This document shows positions 34,910 through 44,200 of a DNA stretch of 64,000 nucleotides, in pieces (positions within the stretch are counted from its first letter, which is position 1; every line of letters starts with the position of its first letter). The stretch is from Embleya sp040605455 (GTDB lineage Bacteria; Actinomycetota; Actinomycetes; Streptomycetales; Streptomycetaceae). The notes under the pieces are model-generated. The model did no database searches. It was given only the letters and a program-made list of their open reading frames with translations, and was not told where the DNA came from. The stretch spans positions 62,001-126,000 of the forward strand of contig NZ_JBEXCV010000004.1 of NCBI RefSeq assembly GCF_040605455.1, read 5' to 3'. Made by a program: the position numbers and the translations under genes.

Positions 34910-35554
34910 TCAGAACCGCACCGAGCGTTCGATCGACTCGATCTCGCCGAACCGTTCGGTGGCGCTGCTCGGCGCCGAGGACAGCATGTAGATCGGTACC
35001 GTCCCGGTGTCGATGACCGTGACCCGGAGCCGGAACGGCGCCACGTTCTTGTCCTCGGGGGTGCACTCGATGTCCATCAGCCACGCGTTGCGACCGTCGA
35101 GTCGGGCGGCCTCGCTGGAGCGGACCGAGTCCTGGGCCTTGGCCGGGTAGATCAGTTCGAGCTGGGTCCGGCCCACGGTCTCGGCCATCTCCGGCATCGA
35201 GCGCGATTTGGACACGTACGCTTTGGTGTCCACCACGCCGACCATGAACGTCCCGAGCGGGTTCTTCGGGTCGGCGGTGGGCTTGGCCGTGGGGTCGGCG
35301 GTCTTGGGGTCGACGGTGGAGGCGACGGAGGAGTACAGGCCGATCACGGCGTCCGGCGGCTTGGGATACCAGCCCTGGGGCAGCACGTACGAGATGTGCG
35401 CCTTGGGGTCGCGGATCTCGCCGGGCCGGGCCGAGTGCGGGGTCGACGGCGTCGCGGCCGGCGGCTCGGCCTTGGCGTCCTTGTCCTCGGCGGGGCCGCA
35501 CGCGCCGACGGCTATCAGTGCGGCCACGGTCATCCCGAGCGCCGCGCGCCTCAT
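34910..35554 (-). CDS. Secreted lipoprotein, unknown function
   Basis: A 214-residue lipoprotein. MRRAALGMTVAALIAVGAC is a type II signal peptide with the lipobox ending at Cys-19. A Pro/Ala/Thr linker follows and then a compact domain (ISYVLPQGWYPKPPDAVIGL, NPLGTFMVGVVDTKAYV, LDGRNAWLMDIECTPEDKNV) resembling actinobacterial lipoproteins of the LpqN/LpqT type in layout. It sits in an ATGA overlap with the upstream Sel1-repeat gene, so the two are probably made together. Confidence 0.75.
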   Translation of the reverse strand: MRRAALGMTVAALIAVGACGPAEDKDAKAEPPAATPSTPHSARPGEIRDPKAHISYVLPQGWYPKPPDAVIGLYSSVASTVDPKTADPTAKPTADPKNPLGTFMVGVVDTKAYVSKSRSMPEMAETVGRTQLELIYPAKAQDSVRSSEAARLDGRNAWLMDIECTPEDKNVAPFRLRVTVIDTGTVPIYMLSSAPSSATERFGEIESIERSVRF

Positions 35555-36345
35555 TCCTCGACCTCCACGTCGCCCGCCTCGACCGCCGCGCGATACGCCG
35601 CCTCGACCTCGCTCCGCTCCGCGCCCTCGCGGTCGAGCAGGTGCGCGTACAGCAGGCGCGAGCCGTCGATGCCCGAGTCGAGCGCCCGCCGGATGTGCTC
35701 GCGCGCGTCGCCGATCCGGCCCGCGTCGAGTTCGGCGTCGCCGAGGTCGACCAGCGCGTCCTCCTGGCCCGCCGCGACCGCCCGGGTCAACCACGCGATG
35801 CCGTCCTCGACCGCGTCGCCGTTGAGCAGCAGCCGGCCTAGGTTGGCCATCGCGAACTCGTCGCCGGCCTCGGCCGCCGGGCGCAGCAGCGCCTCGGCCT
35901 CGGCGGCGCGGTCGAAGTCCTGGAGGAAGGCGGCGAAGTCGTTCGGCGCGTCGGGGTCACCGGCTTCGAGCGCGAAGACGTACCAGCGCTCGGCCGCCTC
36001 GGGCTCGTCCAACGCGTCGGCCAGCAGGTTGGCGATCGGCAGCGCCCACCGCGTCTCGCCGAGCCGATGCCGCTCGATCAGCAGGTCGACGGCGGCGTCC
36101 GGCCGACCGGTGACTTCGAGCAGTTCGCTGAGCGCGTCCACCGCCTCGGCGTCCCCCTCTGCCAACGCCTCGCGCAGGATCGCCTCCGCGGTCTCGTCAC
36201 CTCCCGCGAACATCAGCTCGCCGGCCCTGCGACGAGCCTCGGGTACGCCGGCGTCGGCGGCGTCGAGGTAGAGCTTGACGGCGGCATCCATGCGCCCCTC
36301 GCGCATTGCTTGGTCGGCCTGGGCGAGGTGGTTAGTGCCGGACAT
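35551..36345 (-). CDS. Sel1/TPR-like repeat protein
   Basis: A 264-residue all-helical cytosolic protein built from about seven units of 35 residues, e.g. AAVKLYLDAADAGVPEARRR, AAERWYVFALEAGDPDAPND, AEALLRPAAEAGDEFAMANL and GIAWLTRAVAAGQEDALVDL. The A-x-G-D/x-x-x-A pattern identifies Sel1-like repeats, which act as protein-interaction scaffolds. ATG at 36345. It is the first gene of a two-gene operon with the lipoprotein. Confidence 0.85.
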   Translation of the reverse strand: MSGTNHLAQADQAMREGRMDAAVKLYLDAADAGVPEARRRAGELMFAGGDETAEAILREALAEGDAEAVDALSELLEVTGRPDAAVDLLIERHRLGETRWALPIANLLADALDEPEAAERWYVFALEAGDPDAPNDFAAFLQDFDRAAEAEALLRPAAEAGDEFAMANLGRLLLNGDAVEDGIAWLTRAVAAGQEDALVDLGDAELDAGRIGDAREHIRRALDSGIDGSRLLYAHLLDREGAERSEVEAAYRAAVEAGDVEVEE

Positions 36346-36878
36346 GGTCCTGCTTTCGAATCGCGGAGCGTAGACCCACGAGCCTGCCACATCCCACACT
36401 GTTCCCTACGCCCGCCACGAGACGCGAGACGCGCACCGGATCGCGGATGCGGCCGCGCCGGTGCCGCCCCGCCCGCCGGGCCGCGCCCTGCTCGGAAGGG
36501 ATGCGGTGCGATGTCGCCCCACCCGGTGACCCACCGGGTTTCGGTAAAGGCGTCGAGGTTGGCCTCCGGGCCGCCGAAGCGTGCGCGCGTGCTTCGATCT
36601 CCTCGGCATGCCGCTCGAACCACAGCCCGGCACGACGAGGCTCCGCAGCTCGCTCGTCCTGTGGACGGAACGTGCGCGTCTCCAGGCGATCGGCCGCGCG
36701 GCGGGGCCCAGGGCGTGTCCTTCAAGCGCCCGTGTGGGCGGCGGGGCGCAGCAGGTGTGTTCGAGGCTTTCGAGCTGCCGAATACGTCCGGGTTGTTGCT
36801 ACGGATTCCCCCGCAGCGGGCGCATTCCTTCCACTGAGCGGAAGGACGTCGGCCCGATGGTCACCATAGGATCACCCG
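36346..36878. other. Intergenic region, possible decayed mobile-element sequence
   Basis: About 530 bases between divergent genes. High-GC frames run through it in all phases but none looks like a gene. The segment around 36710-36800 (GGGCGTGTCCTTCAAGC onward) resembles the ends of streptomycete insertion sequences, a weak impression. Confidence 0.25.
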
Positions 36879-37648
36879 ATGAACCAGCCGAACCAACGCC
36901 ACGTCGAGTTCGCCCGCCTCCACAACTTCCGCGACCTGGGCGGATATCGGACCGCCGACGACCGCACGGTGCGTTGGGGCGTGCTGTATCGCTCCGACTC
37001 GCTCGGCAAGCTCGAAGGCACGGACTGGGAGACGTTCCTGGCGCTGGACATCCGTACGGTGATCGACCTGCGCTACCCGCAGGAGATCGCGTACCGGGGT
37101 CGCGTACCGATCGACGCGTCGCTCACCTACCACAACCTCAGCATCGAGCACCGGCCGTACAACCAGCCCGCCTTGGCCGAGGACGTGCCGCCCGGCCCGT
37201 ACCTGGCCGCCCGGTTCGCCGAGGTCGCCGAGGACGGCGTCCGGGAGATCCGCGAGGCGCTGGCCCTGATCGCGGCGGCCGACAACGCGCCGCTGGTCTT
37301 CCACTGCGCCTCCGGCAAGGACCGCACCGGCCTGATCGCCGCGTTGGTACTGGCCCTGCTCGGGGTCGGTGACGAGGACATCGTCGCCGACTTCGCGCTG
37401 ACCGAACTGGCCACGGCCCGGCTGCTCGCGACTGGCGGGCCGAGCACGCCGGCGCGCTGCCCCGCTGGCCGGGCTTCGGACGCGCACCGGCGCAGGTGAT
37501 GGAGCTGTTCCTGGCGGACCTGGCGACGACATACGGCACACTGCGCACGTACGTCACCGACCACGTCGGCTTCACCGAGGCCGAGATCGAGGCACTCCGC
37601 GAGACACTCCTCGAACCCCTGCCTCCCGTAGCCCCCGACACCCCGTAG
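36879..37648 (+). pseudogene. Protein tyrosine/serine phosphatase, one-base frameshift
   Basis: Y_phosphatase3-type enzyme. The N-terminus has FARLHNFRDLGGYRTADD, the middle IRTVIDLRYPQEI, and the catalytic P-loop is HCASGKDRTG near residue 147. Compared with the fragment copied at 40145-40468, one C is missing after 37429 (CTCGCG versus CTCGCCG). Reading therefore shifts and stops at 37499 after about 206 residues, losing the last helical part. Repairing the base extends the frame to 37648 and gives about 256 residues, the family length. The catalytic domain is intact, so a shortened product could still be made. The deletion could be real or a sequencing error. Confidence 0.75.
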
Positions 37649-37810
37649 CCCCGTGGCTCCGTAGCCCCATAACCCCCGCGACCCGTCGACCGAGCGGGTC
37701 GAAAATGCCTGCCGGGGCGGCGATCCGATGTGATGAGGTGGCCGAATGAACGTGACCTCCCTGGCCTATCGCACCGACCTGATGCTGCTCACCCTCCAGG
37801 GCAGCCATGT
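37326..37810. repeat. 485-bp direct repeat, copy 1
   Basis: Identical to 40145-40630 except substitutions at 37374, 37693 and 37745 and the missing base after 37429. It covers the last part of the phosphatase gene, the spacer and the first 65 bases of the GNAT gene. Beyond both ends the two copies share nothing. Confidence 0.97.
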
Positions 37811-38537
37811 CGAGGAGCGCGACGACTACCTGGTCGTCCGGAGCCCGGCCAACCCCACCTTCCACTGGGGCAACTTCCTCCTCCTGGCCGCGCCGCCGGC
37901 CCCCTGCACGGCCACCGCCCGGATCGACACCTTCCGCCGCGAATTCCCCGACGCGGCCCACGTCGCCCTCGGTGTCGACGGCACGACCGGCGCGGCCGGT
38001 GACCCGACCGACCTGGCCGCCGCCGGCCTGTCCGTCGAGCGCAGCACCGTCCTGACCGCATCGACGCTCCACGCACCCCCGCGGCCCAACACCACCGCGT
38101 CCTTCCGCATCGCCGAAACCGACGACGACTGGGCCCAGGCCGTCGCCCTCACCGAAGCCACCAACCCCGGCTACGACCCCGCCGCCTACCGCGAATTCGC
38201 CACCCACCGCCTCGCCGGATTCCGCGACCTCCAAGCCCGCGGCCACGGAGCCTGGTTCGGCGCCTTCGAGGACGGCCGACTCCGCGCCGGCCTGGGCCTG
38301 TTCACCGACGGCCAGGGCCTGGCCCGCTACCAGACCGTCACCACCCATCCGGCCCACCGCAACCAGGGCCTGGCCTCCACCCTGGTCCGCACCGCAGCCC
38401 AACACGCCCAGACCCACTGGTCGACCAAAACCCTGGTAATAGTCGCCGACCCCACCTACCTGGCCATCAACCTTTACCGAGCCCTCGGCTTCACCGACAC
38501 CGAAACCCAGGTCCAACTCCAAGCCGACCCGGTCTGA
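37746..38537 (+). CDS. GNAT-family N-acetyltransferase
   Basis: A 263-residue protein with a C-terminal GNAT domain (about residues 125-255). The acetyl-CoA loop is YQTVTTHPAHRNQGLASTLV (the R-N-Q-G-L-A motif) followed by LVIVADPTYLAINLYRALGF. The N-terminal 120 residues are an extra acidic domain with no known role, FHWGNFLLLAAPPAPCTA being characteristic of this subgroup. Substrate unknown. The first 65 bases are duplicated at 40566-40630. It runs toward the orphan immunity gene. Confidence 0.88.
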   Translation: MNVTSLAYRTDLMLLTLQGSHVEERDDYLVVRSPANPTFHWGNFLLLAAPPAPCTATARIDTFRREFPDAAHVALGVDGTTGAAGDPTDLAAAGLSVERSTVLTASTLHAPPRPNTTASFRIAETDDDWAQAVALTEATNPGYDPAAYREFATHRLAGFRDLQARGHGAWFGAFEDGRLRAGLGLFTDGQGLARYQTVTTHPAHRNQGLASTLVRTAAQHAQTHWSTKTLVIVADPTYLAINLYRALGFTDTETQVQLQADPV

Positions 38538-38773
38538 CCCGAAACCAACCTCGTGGAAACCCGCGCCCACCCGACACGACAATCGGGCAATATCCGTGCG
38601 CCCGCTTCGGAAAGACCGCCGGGCGAAGTTGCGCTCGATGTCAACCCCTGAGATATCGCACGCGGCCAACCGAGCCCCGGAGCCGAGATCCACGCACGCG
38701 AGGGCGCGCAACCTCGCCACCGTCGTCTCGACTCTCGACCGGGCGCTCGAAGCCCGCCTGCGAGGACCACGGG

Positions 38774-39358
38774 TCACAACATCGACCAAGGTTCCAAATC
38801 TTGTGATCTGAGAGCGTCCTCCTCTCGCCAATGAAGCGCTCTGGCCCGGGTTACATTCCGAAAATAGGCAGGAACGTTCAAAGGATTCTCCGTGTCAACC
38901 AGCAGAAGTCTGCAGAGAAACTCGACCATGCCGCACCGATAGACCTCCCAGTGGCCGTCGTCGAACCAGACGGCAATCGGCCATGCATCTGGGATGTCAC
39001 CTTCAGTGGCCCAGCAGAGCAGATCCCCTCCCGACGTCCCTCCCCAGGCAACAACCGAGACCGAAGAGCTGTATGCGTGCGACTCCGCATCCCTCGTCCA
39101 CACTCTGCGGGCAGCCTCCGTCGCAGCCTCGACTCCTCCCCAGGGACCCTCGGGAGAGTTGATCTCGTCCGGAATCAAGACCCCAAGCCAATCCTCGATC
39201 GTCACACCCCCGTAGACTTCCTGAAAGCGCACAAAATCTTTCGGAAACCTATTCATCAGGTCGTCCTTGACATCTCCCCGTTCGATCCTTTCGCCCGACC
39301 CGGGACGAGCAGGCATCAGCCCGAGGAGGAGCTCGAACCAGTCCCGCTCATTCGACAT
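38774..39358 (-). CDS. SUKH/SMI1-KNR4-like immunity protein (orphan cassette)
   Basis: A 194-residue acidic cytosolic protein. FPKDFVRFQEVYGGVTIEDW near the N-terminus, then GTSGGDLLCWATEGDIPDAW, and GMVEFLCRLLLV near the end, match the SUKH superfamily of immunity proteins that neutralise Rhs and contact-dependent toxins. GGAAAGAG precedes the ATG by six bases, and the orphan toxin stop is only 15 bases upstream, so it is the cognate antitoxin of that displaced tip. Codon use is more AT-rich than nearby housekeeping genes. It may remain useful as protection against relatives carrying the old toxin. Confidence 0.82.
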   Translation of the reverse strand: MSNERDWFELLLGLMPARPGSGERIERGDVKDDLMNRFPKDFVRFQEVYGGVTIEDWLGVLIPDEINSPEGPWGGVEAATEAARRVWTRDAESHAYSSSVSVVAWGGTSGGDLLCWATEGDIPDAWPIAVWFDDGHWEVYRCGMVEFLCRLLLVDTENPLNVPAYFRNVTRARALHWREEDALRSQDLEPWSML

Positions 39359-39373
39359 CGAAGACTCTTTCCG

Positions 39374-40144
39374 TCAAGGGGTGCCTCCAACGGGTACCGG
39401 CTTGAGATCGCCATCCAATCTATACCCGAGATTGAACGCCCATTTCCTCTTTCGATCATACATTTCATTGTAAACAATATCGTCGAATTTGAGCCCTGGA
39501 CTTCCATCTCGATTTACACCTCGGGCAGTCATCTGATACCCGTACGGAACGGTCCTGCCCCCGGCATATTTAGGGGTTACCGTATAGTACACCGCCTGCT
39601 TGTCAATCGTTACCGCCTTCCTGGCCAGATCCTCGTAGTAATCCATATTTCGGGCGAGGTTCGGAGAGTTGTCCATGGAGTCCGCATTGGCTTCTCGGCT
39701 GCACGTCGACAGATTATCGAGATCCGTACCGGATCCACCCAAACCTTTCCCCAGGAGATGGCAATTGTTAATTGCATCCCACGATTTGCGACCTGTTTTC
39801 CATGCTTCCTTTTGGGCCCACTGATACCCTGGAAGCCTGATGTTTTTATCGGTTCCCGTTCCACCCTTTATCGATTCTGACGTCAGGCAGGCAGTAATTC
39901 CCACTGCGCGATCCCCGTTGGTTGCATCACGTTTCTCGTAGTGCTTCCATCCTGGGCCGCCACTCAGGCAGGATTCCTCCGTCTCGTCCCGTGCCGTTGT
40001 CAGTTGACCATCTTGACTGCCGGGGTCGATCTCAGGATTCGAGGGATTCACATTTATGTCCGCAATCGGATTGAATCCGTCTCCTCCGGTGATTGCAGTC
40101 TGGATCGAAGCAAGAACTCGCGTTCCGGCCAGGATGCCCTCGAT
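39374..40144 (-). CDS. Orphan Rhs toxin tip, DNA/RNA nuclease-like (no own start)
   Basis: The frame encodes about 256 residues of a toxin C-terminus without an Rhs core. It opens directly at the repeat junction with IEGILAGTRVLASIQTAITG, which aligns with IIKGLLDGSRVFDTLQS at the core/toxin junction of the intact Rhs protein. A nuclease-like domain follows: NCHLLGKGLGGSGTDLDNLS with the presumed catalytic His, NSPNLARNMDYYEDLARKAV and VYYTVTPKYAGG. This fits the DNA/RNA non-specific endonuclease (NS_2-like) superfamily. There is no signal, no core and no proper start; the frame runs upstream into antisense of the duplicated phosphatase piece, and the first in-frame GTG is 40051. It is probably silent unless recombined back onto an Rhs core. 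Low GC for the window. Confidence 0.8.
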   Translation of the reverse strand: MEGILAGTRVLASIQTAITGGDGFNPIADINVNPSNPEIDPGSQDGQLTTARDETEESCLSGGPGWKHYEKRDATNGDRAVGITACLTSESIKGGTGTDKNIRLPGYQWAQKEAWKTGRKSWDAINNCHLLGKGLGGSGTDLDNLSTCSREANADSMDNSPNLARNMDYYEDLARKAVTIDKQAVYYTVTPKYAGGRTVPYGYQMTARGVNRDGSPGLKFDDIVYNEMYDRKRKWAFNLGYRLDGDLKPVPVGGTP

Positions 40145-40468
40145 ACCGGCCTGATCGCCGCGTTGGTACTGGCCCTGCTCGGGGTCGGTGACAAGGACAT
40201 CGTCGCCGACTTCGCGCTGACCGAACTGGCCACGGCCCGGCTGCTCGCCGACTGGCGGGCCGAGCACGCCGGCGCGCTGCCCCGCTGGCCGGGCTTCGGA
40301 CGCGCACCGGCGCAGGTGATGGAGCTGTTCCTGGCGGACCTGGCGACGACATACGGCACACTGCGCACGTACGTCACCGACCACGTCGGCTTCACCGAGG
40401 CCGAGATCGAGGCACTCCGCGAGACACTCCTCGAACCCCTGCCTCCCGTAGCCCCCGACACCCCGTAG
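40145..40468 (+). pseudogene. 3' fragment of the phosphatase gene
   Basis: Encodes TGLIAALVLALLGVGDKDIV onward to the normal phosphatase C-terminus, ending PPVAPDTP. The catalytic cysteine and everything before it are missing. One residue differs from copy 1 (Lys for Glu). It is a by-product of the 485-bp duplication and has no start. Confidence 0.9.
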
Positions 40469-40565
40469 CCCCGTGGCTCCGTAGCCCCATAACCCCCGCG
40501 ACCCGTCGACCGCGCGGGTCGAAAATGCCTGCCGGGGCGGCGATCCGATGTGATGAGGTGGCCGG

Positions 40566-40630
40566 ATGAACGTGACCTCCCTGGCCTATCGCACCGACCT
40601 GATGCTGCTCACCCTCCAGGGCAGCCATGT
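40566..40630 (+). pseudogene. 5' fragment of the GNAT gene
   Basis: The first 65 bases of the acetyltransferase gene (MNVTSLAYRTDLMLLTLQGSH), after which sequence diverges completely. Non-functional; marks the right end of the duplication. Confidence 0.9.
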
Positions 40631-40734
40631 TTCCTCTATCGCGCGACCCAGGTTCAAGCTCTCCGGCTCCCTCGGAGCCTTCGGGTGGAAGGAAATTACA
40701 TTTCCGCACACCCGACCTGGGCCTCAAGCAGATA

Positions 40735-41250
40735 TCACTGCACGCGGCCCACCAACTCATAGGAAGGTTCCTCCAGGACCGACTCGTGAAAGAAGTGAAC
40801 ATCTCCGTTCAGTGCTCCGTGCAGAAATTCCCCGAAACTCATCTGATAATCGAGCCACGTACCACCCCAGTCGACAAGAACCGACCAGTCACCGATGACC
40901 CTATGAGCCCTGGGCCTCAAAAACACCTGATTCCCGAATGGCGTATGTCCGATCGGAAATACCCCTCCTACCGCAGGAAAAATCCTGTACGGCACAAGCG
41001 ACGGTTCGGTCTCTTCGTACATGAAAGAATTGGTTCTGATCTTCCACCGCAGGCTGAGACTGTCGTCCGCTTCGGGTGCTCGTGGATGAAAAAGCGTCAA
41101 TGTATCACTGATCACACATGGCCCATACGCGGAGATGAATCTCTTGTAGTCGAGTGGGAGATCGACTGCGAACTCACTTTCGAAGTCCCGCCAGTCGTAA
41201 TCGACGTCATGATTCAATTGCGGTTCACTAAGGACGCGAGAGAGGTCCAC
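40735..41250 (-). CDS. SUKH/SMI1-KNR4 immunity protein for the Rhs toxin
   Basis: A 171-residue protein. DWRDFESEFAVDLPLDYKRF and ISAYGPCVISDTLTLFHPR are the classic N-terminal SUKH/SMI1 signature; FPIGHTPFGNQVFLRP and MSFGEFLHGALNGDV continue the fold. GTG at 41250 is chosen because AAGGA lies six bases upstream; an ATG at 41280 in the same frame is possible. Either way the gene overlaps the Rhs 3' end, so it is translated with it and should neutralise the Rhs C-terminal toxin. It shows little similarity to the orphan immunity protein beyond the fold. Confidence 0.88.
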   Translation of the reverse strand: MDLSRVLSEPQLNHDVDYDWRDFESEFAVDLPLDYKRFISAYGPCVISDTLTLFHPRAPEADDSLSLRWKIRTNSFMYEETEPSLVPYRIFPAVGGVFPIGHTPFGNQVFLRPRAHRVIGDWSVLVDWGGTWLDYQMSFGEFLHGALNGDVHFFHESVLEEPSYELVGRVQ

Positions 41251-44200
41251 CGGATGTCCTTTGCGTACAGTCGTATCCACCCTGCGGGCTGTTATAAACT
41301 GTGCAGTTCAGAGCATACCCGCCGCTACCATGGGCCACCATGCGAATCCGGTCCGGCACCCCGGCATGGCGTGTCGGATCCCCATATATCGGTAGAACTC
41401 CAACCGATATCACCTGCCCTCCCGTTGCGGCATTCTGAATATCCCGCTCAAGACCTGACATATCAGGGGAATTAGCCGGATTTTGGTACCCGGCCACAAA
41501 ATTACGAAGTGTGTAATTTGCACCCCCTGCATTGTCCGCGATGAGGTGAAGAGCCGCCCGGTTCCCTGCCGGCAACGTCGAATAGCCCGCCGGCTTCCAC
41601 TTCGGATCCCGACGCTCAAGGCCGGTCCGCACGTCATCCCCGTCAATTATGGCTACAGCTCCGGTCGCTCGACAATCCTCATCGTTGGGGCCGAACTTTG
41701 TCATGGGCGCGTAAAAGTAACCTGCCTCCTTCGACGGGAAATCACGCTGACATTCGTTTCTGGTTCTCCGTCGATCGATATTTGCGCCGGAATCACCGAA
41801 CCCCAAGCCGGTATCGATTGTCTCTTCGGGGAAGAAGGCTTTCAGCATCTCCAGGGAGTGCTCGTCCTGCGCCACCTGATCCGGATTGTATACCGGGCCG
41901 GGCTGGAGATTAGTGGTGCTCTGAAGCGTATCGAATACCCGGGAGCCGTCCAGGAGACCCTTGATGATGGCGACCAGCGGATCGACGACCGGGGTTGCCG
42001 AGGTGGGGGGGCGGTTCTTGGGGGCGGTCGGTCGGTGCGGGGGCTTCGGCTTGGGCTTCATGGGGGGCTTGCCGGAGGGGCCCTTGCCAGGGCCCTTGCC
42101 GTTACCGCCTCGGCATCCGACTACACAGCGGCTGCCCGGGCCGGCGCCCGGGCCGCCGGTCCCCGGGCCGGCGCCGGGGCCATTGCCGGGGCCGCCACTT
42201 GATCCGCAGGCGCCGTAGGTCCGGCAAGCCCAGGCGTTGAGGTCACCCGCGCGGGTGCCCGCTGCGGCTGAACTGGAGGCAGCGCTGTCGGCCGTCGTGG
42301 AGTGAGTGGCCCACCAACCCGCCAGAGTGGCGGTGCCGGTAATGGTTCCGCCGCCACTGGACCACGAGTTCCACTTGTTCTTGATCTTCGACCCGAGGCT
42401 TTGAGCGCCGGACCAGGTGTTCGACAGACCGTTGGCCAGCCCTTGCGCCAACGACTGGCACTTCGCCATGCAGGCAGCGCCGACGGCAAAAGCTCCGGCT
42501 GCTGCCCAATAGACCGCTGTGCCCTCGGCAACACAGGCGTCCCAGAAGCAGTGCCCGGTCGGGTCGGTGTTGGTCAGCGGATCCCCGCCCCCATACGCGT
42601 ACCGGTTCGCGTTGCCGGAAGGGCTCGGGGCGAGGGTCCAGGTGTCGCGGGAATCGAAGCCGCCGCTTGCCGGGTCGTACCAGCGGCTGGCCATGTTGAC
42701 CTGGCCGGTGGTCGGGTCGGTCCAGGCACCCTGGTAGCCGAGGCCCGGTCTGGCGCCGGTTTGGCTGGTGACCTGGCCGAAGGGGTCGTAGGTGGTGGCG
42801 GCAGTGCGGTTGAGGGTGGTGGGGTCGAGGGCCGCGGTGACGTCGCCGTGTTCGTCGGTGATGGCGAGGGTGGCGGAGGTGCCGTTGCCGGTGGCGATCA
42901 GGTCGCCGGCGGCGCCTCGGGTGAACTTGGTGGTGCCGTCGGCGACGAGGTTGTTCGTGGTGCCGTCGTACGCGAACCCGGACTGGCCGTCGCGGGTGAT
43001 CATGCGGCCCTGCGCGTCGTAGCCGTAGGAGGCGCTGTCCTGGGCGAGTTGCTCGAAAGCGTCGAACTGCATCGACTTGGTCAGGCCCGGGACGGTGATC
43101 GTGGAGCGGGTGCCGCGCGGGGTGTAGGCGTAGGAGGTGTCTCCGGCGGTGAGGAGGCGGTTGCGTTCGTCGTAGGTGGCGGTCTTGGTGCCGGCGCCGG
43201 TGCGGTTGCCGGCCGCGTCCCAGGTGTAGGGCGTGACGGTGGTGCCGTCGTTCCACTGGGTGAGGCGGCCCGCCAGGTCGTAGGAGTAGGTGTTGTTGCG
43301 GCCCCCGGTCACGGACTCGTCCTTGCCGGTGACGCGACCGTCGTCGTCGTAGGTGTACGCCGTCCGCTGTTGCCGGTCTCCCGCGTCCGTGTACACGCCG
43401 TCGACGGCCAGGCGCCCGAACGGGTCGTACTCGTACTGCCGATTCGACGACGGCATCGACATGGCGCTGATGCCGTTGGGAGCCCCGGCGCTCGGGCGTT
43501 GGTACGTCTCGTTCGTCGGCCTGCCCGCCGCGTCGTATTCCCTCTCGACGCGCACGCCGGACTGCGGGTCGAGCACGCTGGCGGTCCGACCGGCGCCGTC
43601 GTAGCCGAAGACCGTGGTGCCGGCCGCGTCCGTGCGCTGAGCGAGCTGCGACTCCGCGTCCCACGTGTACTGCGAGGAGCCCGACGTGCCTGCCGACGAG
43701 AGCAGCAGGCCGCGGTCGTTGTACGTGTACGTGTTCGTGGACTTGGCCGTCACCGCACCGAAGGTTTGTGCCTTGGTCAGGCGACCGGAGCCGTCGTAGG
43801 CGAACACGCGCTTGTCGGTGGCGGCTTCGGCGCCGGTGCCGGTCTGCTCGACCAGGCGGCCCAAGTGGTCATAGGTGTTGTTCGAGCGCACGCCGCCCGG
43901 CGCCGACTGGATCGTGGCCTGGCCCACGGCGTCGTAGGTGGTCGTCCAGGTCCGGTCGGCGAGGTTCGGGTGCGCGGTCGTGGCGGGCTCGATCACGCTC
44001 TCCGGCTGATCCCACGCCGTGTGCGTGTAGATCGTGGAGTTGCCCTTGCCGTCGGTGAAGCGCGTGCGGTTGCCCATCGCGTCGTACCCGAAGGAGGAGA
44101 CGATCGAGGTGCCGGCGTCGACCTTCTCGGTTTGGCGGGTCAGCCGACCGGCCGCGTCGTAGGCCAGGTCGGTACGGCCGCCGGTGGGTGTCACCGTCGA

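Larger units (their letters stand above)
40145..40630. repeat. 485-bp direct repeat, copy 2
   Basis: Second copy of 37326-37810, same orientation, with an intact frame in the phosphatase part. It lies exactly between the orphan toxin tip and the region before the second immunity gene. The copies flank about 2.33 kb holding the rest of the GNAT gene, orphan immunity and orphan toxin. Confidence 0.97.

Noticed and set aside
36346..36878. Transposase gene or complete insertion sequence
   Set aside because: No transposase motif, no terminal inverted repeats and no target duplication could be found; only a vague resemblance to IS ends.
39374..40384. Reading the orphan toxin as a complete 336-residue protein
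   Set aside because: The first 80 codons are antisense of the duplicated phosphatase piece, so only the part left of 40144 is toxin sequence.
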